Assembly: GCA_029948255.1 (NCBI GenBank)
Contig: JALIZF010001916.1
Location: forward strand, 62,001-126,000
Length of the DNA stretch: 64,000 nucleotides
Source: Telmatactis stephensoni
Lineage: Eukaryota; Cnidaria; Anthozoa; Actiniaria; Isophelliidae
Direction of reading: 5' to 3'
Shown here: in pieces, positions 1-11,900 of the stretch
How the letters are laid out: the number at the start of each line of letters is the position of its first letter
Numbering within the stretch: the stretch's first letter is position 1
Translations under genes and position numbers: made by a program
Notes under the pieces: generated by a model
Told to the model about the DNA's origin: nothing
The model's input: only the letters and a program-made list of their open reading frames with translations
Databases searched by the model: none

Positions 1-999
1 TTAACCTTCAATTTTTATGAAATTGTTAGTATCGCTAGTTGTTACTCATGCACAGTAAAAAATGTCAATTCCCAGCTTGGATCAAACATGGGGCTTCCCC
101 GGGGCTAACCAGGGAATTCCTGGGAATCTGTTTTAATTTTACAAGTTTGGGTATTTTACAGATTTCCCAAGTAAAATAGAACAGATGCCCATGATTCCAG
201 ATTCTGGATGCATGGGCCGATTTTGGGGGTTTTACGTAAAATTTAACAACTTTTCTTTTTTTCTTCTTCTTCTTCTTCTTTTTTTTTCTGTTTTTAAAGG
301 AATCTATTTCTCTTCTTTAATTTTTCTCGGCTTAAAATTCAGGTTTCAACGAAGAAAACTACATAAACTCTTTACATTAGCTTGATGCTTCCAAATTTTG
401 CGTAATTTAGAAAAAACATGCATATTATGCCATGAAATATGAATTATCTAAAAAATTTTCATTCCATTTTCCAAAAGCCAGTGGGACCTCTGATACTTAT
501 ACAAGTAATTCTGAAGCATTCCCTAACCCCAGCCGAAAATGGTAGAAATCGAACCTCCCCTATCAATATGCTTGCGACGAGCCAGCAATTCTGGACAATA
601 TGAAATTTAGTATGACTTTTATAAAGTTTTAACGGTATTGAAATAGTGAAATTATGTCTTGAAAATACGCGCATTTGGAAAAATAAATTAAACTAGAAAA
701 ATTGTTCCAGAGTGTATTTGACGGTTAATTTTTTTGACGCTTGACGGTTGAAATTTCCCTCATTTCACGGTACGTTGACGGTTCAAGTTTAGGACGCGCG
801 CGTTTGACGGTTGACGGTTAACCCCATTGAGACCCTGATATTATCTTGGTGCGACTCTGTACTTCTAGAGTTGCCCCCATGGGGATAACAAAAATCATAG
901 CAGCCAACAGATATGAGGATATCGTCTCACGTAGAGCGCTGTCACGTTCTCCAAATTAAGCAGACCTTCTTGGGACGTATCACGGTGGCCCTACTTCCA

Positions 1000-1090
1000 G
1001 AAAACAAACAAACAAACAAACAAACAAACAAACAAACAAACAAAAACAAACGAACGAACGAACGAACGAACAAACAAAACAAAAATAAAT
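1000..1090. repeat. simple repeat, (AAAC)n and (AACG)n
   Basis: Runs of AAAC units change into AACG units and back to AAAC-like units. A second AAAC/AAGC-rich patch lies at 1375-1480. The open frames across both patches are low-complexity artefacts. Confidence 0.85.
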
Positions 1091-1199
1091 GTTCATTTAA
1101 TGTGTCAATGTGTTCTAGCGTTTGCGCACTAATTGAGGGACACGGTACTCTCTCTCACACACATACTACATTCTAACATTCTAATATTCTATGAATACT

Positions 1200-1375
1200 A
1201 CTCTCAACTCACCAGTTGGTTTTTGATGGAAGCAGGAAAACCGGAGGACCCGGATAAAAATCCTCGAAGCGAGGGAGAGAACGAATAAACAACTGACTCA
1301 ACTCACGTGAAGTGCCCCGTCTGAGGTGGGAATCGAACCAGGGACCACAAACCATTCGACCACCCTTGCTCCCCA
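1200..1375 (-). mobile_element. tRNA-derived SINE (family A)
   Basis: Read on the minus strand, the unit starts near 1375 with an A-box-like stretch and then has a good B-box, GGTTCGATTCCC, near 1330. A non-tRNA tail follows. It does not fold as a complete tRNA with an acceptor stem, so a SINE or tRNA relic is preferred over a functional tRNA gene. Confidence 0.5.
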
Positions 1376-1789
1376 AACCAACGAACAAACGTACAAACAC
1401 ACACACACACAAAGCAATTTCAAAACAAATAAACAAAAGTCCCAACAAGCAAGCAAGCAAACAAACGAGCAAACAAAGTATTCAGCACAAATCGGTCAAG
1501 GTCAAAAAAGGGTGCTCGCATAAAATCAGTACTGATGCAAACACGAAAGTTTGTAGAAGCTTAAAATTCAATTTTTATTAAAGAAATTTAATTCGACCTT
1601 TTTACAAATTTTCTAAAATTTCATTTAAAATTGTTCAAGTTATAAATTCGAACTTTATTCTTGGAATGATCGATGAAAGCAATTCCACTTTATTGACCAC
1701 AACGAGTGGTTTGATAGAATTGTGTGGTAAAACCGACTGGGTAAATAAATATTCACAAAAAATTCGATACAAGTGCCTAAGGCGTTAAC

Positions 1790-1896
1790 TGAATCAGACT
1801 CGTACCAATTCCTTCCCTTGATGCAACGCGAGCCTGCTAAATCCTTCCCATCAATCCCTTCGCGAATAAGAAGAAGCGACTGGGTACGAGTCTGTA
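1790..1896. mobile_element. short hairpin MITE
   Basis: The ends are inverted repeats built on CAGACTCGTACC at the left and GGTACGAGTCTG at the right. The same theme, a GTACCC or GTCCCC end followed by AGAGCC, recurs at 20814-20914, 34573-34649 and 52146-52222, so this is probably one family of about 80-105 bp foldback elements. Confidence 0.5.
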
Positions 1897-2480
1897 ACTG
1901 AATGTATACCTAAGAAATTCACCATCTAGACTGTCAACAGTTCCCTCCCTTAACACCTCCAGACTCCACTCTCCATTCCCATAGTAGAGATGCTGAATAG
2001 AGTAATGTTACGAGGGACTCATAACAGGAAGGTTTTGGGGCGAGAATGGACTCCTATACTCTCCTCTGATTACATCTGCCTCGAGGTTTAGTCACGCCCT
2101 CGTCACGCAAACGGGACTGGAATACTGTCAACAGTCTAGACACGGCTGACTTCATACAATAACGAAAGTTAAAACTTCCCAGTTTAACGTTTGTAAGAGC
2201 CATTATTCATCTCGTAAGATGAAAATGACATGTCTACACGGTGTGTGGCTAAACTCTCTTCTCTCGATAAGCAGTAACTATAAAACTAGTGGAAACAGAA
2301 TTCCACGAAATTTTTGCAACAAAATTATTCGAAATGTACAGTTATTAGAACTTTCATATTTTCTGAACCTAAAATTACAACAATTCAAGATTGGCTGTAT
2401 TCATTAAGATACCCATTTTCGGGTATCAATATATGTTCTAAACGTAGATTTTAAATATGTGAACAAGATTGAAATATATT

Positions 2481-2640
2481 CTATAGGCGCGTTATATGAT
2501 TGGTTGAGAACATCACGTGACGATGTATGACGTCATGTATGAGGCGCATGTGACTGGTTGAAAATACCACGTGACGGTGTATGACGTCGTGTATGAGGCA
2601 CGTGACTGGTTGAGAACATCACGTGTCGATGTATGACCCA
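2481..2640. repeat. tandem repeat, three units of about 52-54 bp with CCAAT and CRE-like motifs
   Basis: Three consecutive units each contain GA(T/C)TGGTTGA (a reverse CCAAT), CACGTG-like bases and GTATGACGTC or a close variant. Unit starts are near 2497, 2551 and 2603. The motifs resemble those in the 39-40 bp array inside the LIMK gene, but the unit length differs. Confidence 0.7.
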
Positions 2641-2860
2641 ATTTAGGCGGGTGGGGTGGTATTAACCGTCACCCACCATCTTTAGCAGTAAAATGCTGAA
2701 CTTTGTCCGGTATCAAATATCTTGAAAAGTAAATTTTAAATTGCAGTTATTAATAAACTGTATGTTCCAATGCATTTCTAAAGTAGAAACTGTAACTACA
2801 TGCCGTCAGTATCGAGATTTTCAAGGTACCCATTATGGAAGAGGGAGTATGCCCCGGAAC
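2636..2860. repeat. dispersed repeat, inverted copy at 18400-18592
   Basis: The sequence from the CCACCCC-rich block through TTTAGCAGTAAAATGCTGAA to the TTTTAAATTGCAG block is the reverse complement of 18483-18592. Part of 2820-2870 matches the inverse of 18405-18450. The unit is non-coding. Confidence 0.6.
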
Positions 2861-2954
2861 CCACCACCAGATTTAAACAATTAGGTCCCTACTTTGGACC
2901 GTTGTTTTGACCTCTTCCCTAGTGAGTACGTTTATCGTATGTTTGAATGACTGT

Positions 2955-5900
2955 TTACTCTGAGGTAGTCTTCATAAGAGACTTAGGCAGTAATGAGAAT
3001 TCCACATCAGAGGGGAGGTTAAGACCAACTTCTAAATGAAGCATAATAGAATCCATCCAGTTTTCAATTGTGCTAAATGATGGTCTGCAGACAGAAGAAA
3101 AGTTACCTTAGTAAATAGACGCAAAATGACTTTAATGACTTGAAACTTAGTGAAACCTCTTAATGAAACCTATGTACACGGTGCCGATAATCACCATGAA
3201 GCAATATCTTCTTCAAATCCAAAAGAGACGGATAAAAGTGTCAAGTTTATTAGCATCTAAAATGTGAGTAAATGACGTCACTTACTCAACCCTATTGTTC
3301 CTTTAGATTTTAAACCAAAATTTCACTGTGATAATGATCTTAAAATGTAGATTTTCTTTCGGAGATTAGCTAGTTATTTAACTTTATATAATAATTGGCA
3401 TATTACGCGCGTTCTGATTGGTCGGACAACCATGTGTGATTAGAGTAGACACACATAGATGGCGTCATCGAATCTTACGCGCGCTCTGATTGGTTAGAAT
3501 GTTTCGATAAATATTATATAAAACAGATAGATTCCATTTTTCCGTGCTTGTGTACTCTAATCGATGCACAGATGACGTCAAAATGTGGTGAGAACAACAG
3601 TCACGCCACTCAACTTCGTCTCGTGGCGTACTTTTTTGTTCTCACCACATTTTGACGCACGGAAAAATGGAATCTATTTGTTAAATATCAATCTTCATAT
3701 AGAAATAATCTGTTTCCAATTTTCATTGATTTTCATCCAAGTGGGTCTTTCCCGGGGGAAGCGGTCTCATATACAGTATCGTCACGACACTGCGCGGTCC
3801 GTATGGCAATGTTTTCATACGCTGCTCTATAACCTACTCTATCTTTCATTCAGTATATATATAGTATTCCTAAAAGATTGGCTTTAGAGCAAGATTTCAC
3901 TAAGAACGACAAAACACATATTTCGCGACGTTTCGATGTCTCCGACATCATTCTCAAGCGGGTCTTTATTCTGAATATAAATCAATTGGTATATTGGTAT
4001 ATTACACGCGCTCTGATTGGTCGAGAACCGTGTGTGATTACAGTATAACAAGCACAGATGACGTCACAATACAGACTCGACCTCGACGTCGTCTCGTAGC
4101 GTACTTTTCTATTGTCATAACATTTTGACGTCATCTGTGCATCTATAACAATACAGACGCACGGAAAATAGAATCTATTTGTCAATTATACATATTACAT
4201 TTATAGTCTAGAAAGTATCATGATACAGACTTCGCAATCACAGGTACAAAAATCCTACGCATGGCAATCGCTCACAGTACTGCTTCTTACTACTTAATAA
4301 TTAATATTTATACTTATTAATAATTACTGCTTACCTATCATCAGGATTAAGAGCTGAACATTTGAAAGCAGCGCGATAAAATACTTCAGGACAACCAACA
4401 CAAAACTTGCTACTAAACGCTTCTTCATCAACAGCAAAATTCTAACAAAGACAAAATTACATGACGAAGTTATTTATTACGCAAAACGAACCTTTTGCTC
4501 CAGATACTTGTGAAGTGACTGACCCTCTAGAGGGTAAACTCTTCCGTGTACTGTGTGCTTACCGGTAATCTTGGCAGATAATCTGGATCGGCGAATACTC
4601 GACCAATTATCTGTGGGAAATAAAAACAATTGTTATATGTACATCAAAGTGAACGTCGTCGCACGATGACTGATTGTAGATGCCAGGGGTGGATTTAGGG
4701 AAGGGATGGATGGGGTGTTCAGCCCCCTCCTGAGATGACTTTGGCTCCTGGCGATAATGACGACGTTGATGAAATCAGTGATAGTGATAAGGTCATGATG
4801 TTGATAATGATGGTGATGACATTGTCTTACCTCACACATCACGATACCATAAGAAAACACATCCACACGTTCATCATAGTTTTTACCTAAATAATAACAG
4901 CATGACCGTTATACGATGTAACGTGAGCTCTGATTGGTTAATGATCGTTATACGATGTAACGTGAGCTCTGATTGGTTAATGACCGTTAATGACCGTTAT
5001 ACGATGTAACGTGAGTTCTGATTGGTCAAAGACAGTTATACGATGTAACGTGAGCTCTGATTGGTTAAAGACCGTTATAGGATGTAACGTGAGCTCTGAT
5101 TGGTTAAAACGCGTGCTTTATGAGACCACAAAGCACGGGTACGCTTTTTTCTGCAGTAACAAATATTAATACATGATTTGCATGATTTTTATGAATTCCT
5201 GATTTTACGTATTTGTTCACAACTTGCGTGTAAGTCTGTATTAGTTTGGCAAGATCGTTTGAGATCTATCTAAAATTTCATGATCTATTACTCGTGCCCA
5301 GGCCTTTAGGCCGGCACGAGTCTAGGTTTGCGTTTTCAATCTATCGTCGTAGTCGAGAATGTGCCATGAAAACGAGGCAAGCCACAGGCACCCCAGGCAA
5401 TCATTTAGAGCAGAGTGTAACACCAGCGTATAAAGCGAATAGACAGGTCCGGGTTCGTAATCCTCATGGAATAAAAAGAATTTTTTTTTTCGGCTTGTTA
5501 TGTAGTAAATATTATCTTTTCATTTTTTTGTATGCTTTTTTCTGGTTTTGAAGCATTTTAAGCTGTCTTTTAATTTGATTTAATTTCCAATATATTTTGA
5601 CTCAAGCGACAGCTTGTCTGGCGATTGTCTGGCTCTTCGATTTGAGAAATTCAAGAATGTATTTCAATGTTCTCTGTAATTAAATGGTGAAAAAAATTTT
5701 TTGGCATACAAACTAAATTAATACTATTAGAAAGTCAATGATTACAAAGCAACAGCTACTTTAAAATATCAAAGAAAATAGACCGAGGTCAAACAGGTCA
5801 CCCAAACAGGACGGTGTGCTTTCGTGACGCTACAACTAACCGATGTGAATCGCTGTTTAATACCCTAGCAGCTATAAAATTACTTAATAAATATCAGACA

Positions 5901-8900
5901 TAAAGGCAGCTCATATCTAAATGCCTTTTTAATTGGAAATTTAGGATCGAGACCGATACCTCCATGAGTTCAAATCAGCTTGCCGGCGAAGCAGACAAAT
6001 ATTCCGCCGTTCCGACCGAACTCAAAACGTGACCAAACTGGCTTTAAAACACATTTATTCTCATGTCAGACTGAATTCCACTTGGGCACGAGTAAACGCA
6101 CTATGTGCGTCTAGTTTTCGTAAAGAAAAAGAATGCAATCTATAGTTTTTCTTGTTTTAAGTTCTAGACAAACAATGCTCAGAGCAAAATGCGTCAACGG
6201 ATTATTTAGTGGCTTTTACAAAGTAAATACAGTACGAAGTTGTTTAATGTTCCTCAATACCACACTTTTTCGTTCACAAAATCAGAAGTTCAGTTTCAAT
6301 AACAACTTCACCGGTTTGGTGAAACGTCCTGGTCACGCATTCTACTCAGGAGCTTGACTTACCACTCAACATCTCAGGTGCCATCCAGTACGGTGCTCCA
6401 ACTACAGTATATCTGTTATCACAGGCGAGTAGACATTAGTATTACTCATTAATAGGAGATCCTACAACTTCTAATAGATATAACCATTCTAACCATCATA
6501 TAACGCGCGCTCTCACTGGCCAAAGAACGCGTATATTGCCTAACACACAGCACACGTGCGCATTTTCTATTACCTTTTCTTTGGTCCCGGTGGTTTTCCA
6601 GGTGATCTGGGTGATTTGGGAGCATAGGGTGGGGCTTCTTCTGTCACCCTAGCAAGACCAAAGTCAGCTACGACTACTGACATACCCTACAAGAAGCATA
6701 ATAGTAATAACATGATAAATAATAACATGACTATAGGATGATGATGATGATAAACAAAATAAAAATATATCATAGGAAGGTATGCGCAATGAACGTACCT
6801 CATCTTTTCTAACCAGACAGTTATTGGAATTTAAATCTCGATGCATTACATGCATTTCATGAAGATATGACTGTGGAAGTAATAATGTATGGTTTAGCAA
6901 TTTTTGGTGATATATTGCGTCATAATGTACCGAGGATCAACCCTAAAGCCTGGTTCACAGGAGCGACGCAAATGCAAATGTAAGCATTGTTCACATGCAA
7001 ATGCAAGGATTAAGTAGATACGCATGCGCAATTAAGGTATTTACAAAGACAAAGATACTGATGGCTTGCGTTTTCATTTGCACAAACCCTGAGTCACACG
7101 ATAAAAACTCAACCGCAGCACAAACGTCACGGAGAGAACAAGAAAAAACTTCATTCCTTGTGATTGCATTTGTTCTTGCAATCATGCGTATCCCAAGTTC
7201 CCACGTACATCGGCTGGCGCTTGCATTTGCATCATTCTTGAGAACCAAGCTTAACATTGCACCTAATGATATTCACGCAAAATTGCAGTTGTTGCAATGC
7301 TGCAATGTGCGTTTTAATTTTGAACAGCAAGCAAGCGTTCTTACCATTCCCTCAGCAATGTCACGACAGAATTTCACTTTTTGGGTCCACGAAAGTGGTT
7401 TGATCTATTTTAGAAAAAAAAGAATATTTACATCACTGTATGGTAAGGACCAGAAGTAGTGATGTATTTTTTACCCACTAAACTTGGTGTGTGAATAAAA
7501 GAAAACTTAAGACTAATTACCTTGTCATCAAGAACCTCTCGTAATGTCCCACCTGTAATGTACTCTACAAAAATAATGATAAAATATTTAATAATAATGC
7601 ACTCCCCGATTTGTTGAAAAAATCTTACAAATGTATAGGTACTATGTTTTATTATATGGATAATAGTGTTTGTATAGGAAATCGCACGATCTTGAGTACA
7701 ATTCGGAATTAATAGGTACGAGTAATGTTTTGAAAGTTCTCAAAATAGGACGAGCCTTTAGGCGAGTCCTATTTGAGAGTTTTCAAAACATTACGAGTAA
7801 CTATTAATCAGTCTGAATTGTACGAGAAGATCGTGCGATTTTTTATTTATAATACACTATCGTTGCCATAGCGACTTCTCGTCCAATCAGAATCGAGTAA
7901 TTTTGTATAGTGTATTATAATACCGGAAACTAAAACACTCGTATTTTCCATATTGTCACTAGTGAAGATATGAAAAAGTTATCAAATGTCCCGGATGTAC
8001 GCGCGCGTCCTAAAAGATTTTCCCGCCAATTTCTTATGTTTTTATTTTAGTTTGCCTCAGAAGATATGAATTATATTTTAAACATTTTGTTTTCACCACT
8101 CGAAAATAAAATTCATATCTTTGCGCCACCGTGGAATATCAGGACAGAGACACGGCTAAAATATAGAAAATAAAAGCAACACAAATGATTGCTTATGTCC
8201 ATGTACAACAATATCAACACTCTGTACGATGTGGAGCAGGTTACCTGTGATAAGGTTTAGTGTTTTGCCTTTGTACAAGATACCAATGAACCGTAAGACA
8301 TGGGGGTGGTGAAGGCTCTTTAATAAAGCAACCTAGAAGAATATCACAAACATTTGTGCATAACACAGAAGCAAGTACATTTTAAAAAATGTGTTGGTAA
8401 CTTGTTGGCCAAATGCCAGTAAAGTGTTGGCCATTTATCAGTGAAGTGTGAGCAAACTATCATTGAAGTGTTGGCCAACTATCAGTGAAGTGTTAGCAAA
8501 CTATCAGTGAAGTGTTAGCAAACTATCATTGAAGTGTTGGCCATTTATCAGTGAAGTGTTAGCAAACTATATATACAAACTATCAGTGAAGTGTTAGCAA
8601 ACTGTCAGTGAAGTGTTGGCCAACTATCAGTGAAGTGTTAGCAAACTATCAGTGAAGTGTTGGCCAAATGTCAGCCATTGATGAGGCGGAGAACGTTACA
8701 TGTAAAGTTGATAACCAAACAAAACTAACTGTACTGTCCCCCCTAGTAAGTTGAGAATTAAATGTAGCAACAGTAAACTGACCTCTTTTAGAAAGTTATC
8801 AATTTCCTCTTTATTATAATGAAGTAGTTCTTTCATGACCATTACTTCTCCAGTTTGTTTATGAGTAACCTAACAACACATGTACAAAATTAATATTACT

Positions 8901-11900
8901 TGACATGAATCTTTGACAGGTACAGTATTATAGTTTTACTTTTACAACTTGTCCAAAGAAGCCTCTTCCAATTTCTTCTCCAATGCTTAGATCTCGAGGA
9001 CGGAAAACCCTACAGATTGAATTGAAAAGGAGCAAAAATAAATTGCTTAAGAAGAAACAAATTTTTGGAGGGTGCAGGGTGTGCTGTCTACCCTCTCCCT
9101 CCATTACTACTCTATACAGGTATTTAAGGTACACAAAGTTGAAAAGAGGGGAAACTGACAAAACAAAGATGCAACAATGTATGGGATGAGTCAAACCATG
9201 TTTCTCAGGGTTGGATTTAGGGCAGGATTGCAGGGGTTGTGCACCCAATCCTGAGACAACTTTGCACCTTTTTTTTTTCAATACTTTTCCTCTGGATCCT
9301 TTGGACTGTTTCCAATTCCTATAACTCTGCACTGGCCTCCTGAAGTATAATCCTTGATCTGCAACTGTCTCACTTAAGAGGATACAACTAATATACTAAG
9401 CCACCCCTGCCAGTGGCATAGTGAGGGGGGACACCAGGAGGGGCGATCATCCCCCCCTAAAAATTTTGGACTTGAGCCATCATCTGAAGGATGATGTTAA
9501 TGATACCACTTTAAAGTTTAACTTTTGATTTAAATGTTATCTCAAGTATAATCTGCACTTGGACAAAGTTTGTTTCTTGATGCAAATCATTCTTCCTGGG
9601 AAAATTGGCATATTTTGGCAGGAACTTGACCTTGAAATTTAACCTTTCCATTGACTGTCCCCCTTTTGCTCAGGCCTTGCTACACCCCTGACCCATACTA
9701 CTATGTCAGCAATGCAAACAACACCCACTGCATTCCACCTGATAAAATGACATTTACCTGTTGTTTGCATGGTCATTTTTGAAAGACTGAACCCTCAGCA
9801 ATGGTGACCTTACTTTTGGGACATCAGACAGTGAATTACTGCAAATGAAATCCAGAACTTGTTATCTACAAATAGTAAGCATATGTACAGGCAACATACA
9901 AGTTTTTATGGCACAGTCACATCGTAACAGCAGGAATTTTGAACGCTTTTACAGACATCATGGCACTGATGGTCACGACAGATCACAGTCCATTTCTCAC
10001 TCATATGAAAACTGCTCGATGTAGACAAGTTCAGTTTGACATTTATTAGAAAGGTGTGAAAAAAGACATACTCTTAATAAGCAGTACATCAACAAGTCTG
10101 TGTAATTAAGATTTTTAAATTTCTGTGCTGTGACAACAAGGAAAATGTTCTACGGTGTGTAACAACTATTTTGATCACTCTAAAAATTGTCTAGCATGTA
10201 CCTTCTTGGCATCGATACAGCTCTCTCTTTGAGCATCTTCATTTCTTCACTAGAAAGTTCATTGTTAGTGTAAGGAACAGAGTGTTGATGTATAACTTGC
10301 TCTCTGGAATCAGAATGCTTCCTTAGTGGTGTAGCATTTGATTGAGTCCTTAAGAATGCCCTCTTGTTAAAAAATGATATTGTCTTGGCTCTCTGTTTAG
10401 CCTTTTCATCCTCAATATCTTCAAAACTGTCTTGTTTCTTGAGTGGAGATTTAGGAGTGATATTTAATGTACAAGTTGTCTTAACAGTAGAATTTGTTTG
10501 AGTAGATTGTTCCTTTACTTTTGGAGTCCTTTCTAAAGTGATCTGGTAGACTTCTTGTGGTTTACTTAGTAAAGTTGAACCAACCTGCATTATTAATAAT
10601 TATCAGATTATTATTTATCCCATCCATCTCTCTCTTAGTTCCTGGAGGCATTTGACGGCTTACACGGGCAGATTTAGGGGAAGGTATTGAGGTGTGCAAT
10701 CCCTACTGAGATGACTTTTGGTCCTTCTTTTCTTGAAACTTACAAAAATATCTCCTGGATCCTCATACTGCTTCCAATTTCCATAACAATGCACCCCAAA
10801 CTAAAAGACAATCATAGATCTGCCCCCGACTAAAACTACTACATACAATTATACAGGGTATGGCAGTTTATGTGAGACTTTCCAGGAACCCCAAGAGAGA
10901 AAAGGAGTGTTGACTGCAGAGGATGATAGATATCATGGAAGAAATGTGCATATAGATAAATAGGCATATATACTGTTAGTAAGATTTTCATACCCTTTCA
11001 ACATTTTCATCGCTGACTTGAATACCATTTAGTTCCAGGATTTTGTCACCCTCTTGTAGTGCTTTGAGATCTGTTTGTTTGGATCCTGGATTAAATCTGG
11101 AAATCAAGTAGCATAGAGATACTAAATAGATGATTGAAATATTAGAAAGAAAAATTTTTGACTCTCATTATTTTAGATATTAAATGAAAAGTGATTGGAA
11201 TGACAAATTAAAAAATATATGACAATGCAGGAATGAAACAAAATGTGCTTTAGACAACATGTTGTAAATTACTATTGTCAGCAATTAATACTGGTTGCCA
11301 GTTCTTCTTGAGAAGAATAAGTGAAATGAAATGAAAGAATTTTATTTAAAAAGGCTAACTCTTGACAGTACAAAAACTGATTAAACTCCTTGATCACATT
11401 TAGGGAAGTTGGAATCACAACCAGACAATCTCAAACCCAGCACCTCATTCTTCTTGGTCAGTACTGAGGAATAAAAGACTCTGGGGGAGTCAATTTTTTC
11501 TCAAATTCTGATTGGTCAATTAAATGTGACACAATGTGAGAACAGAACATGAGATGAGGAAAATATCATAGTAGATCTTTGTGTAAAAAAATCATAAAAG
11601 AACATCAAAATTCTACATTCAGGATGCCATTTCAATTGATTTCATGTCCTTTTCTTGACACCAGTGATGTCATTGGTCATTTTGAACATAATGGACCAAT
11701 TTTGCAAACACGAAGGAGGACACCACATGCGCTGAAAAATTTTGTTCGGAATGACCACTGACATCTCTAATGTCAAGAAGAGGACACAAACACAAGTGAA
11801 ATAATGGAGTCCTAAACATGGCACCATGTTAGAGTTGTCCTGCAATAAAGGAATGAAACTCTTGCTTATAGAAATCATCATTAAATTCACCATTGAAGCA

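Larger units (their letters stand above)
1..2954. other. intergenic region downstream of LIMK, repeats only
   Basis: No coding exon was recognised on either strand. The stretch holds simple AAAC-type repeats, a tRNA-like SINE, a hairpin MITE, a three-unit tandem array and a dispersed repeat, each listed separately. The short open frames here are low-complexity or repeat-derived. Confidence 0.6.

Noticed and set aside
10180..10201. Read-through of LIMK exon 6 to a stop (YMLDNF), possible kinase-less isoform
   Set aside because: The donor at AAG|GTACAT fits the next exon in phase; nothing supports use of the read-through, and no polyadenylation signal was identified close by.
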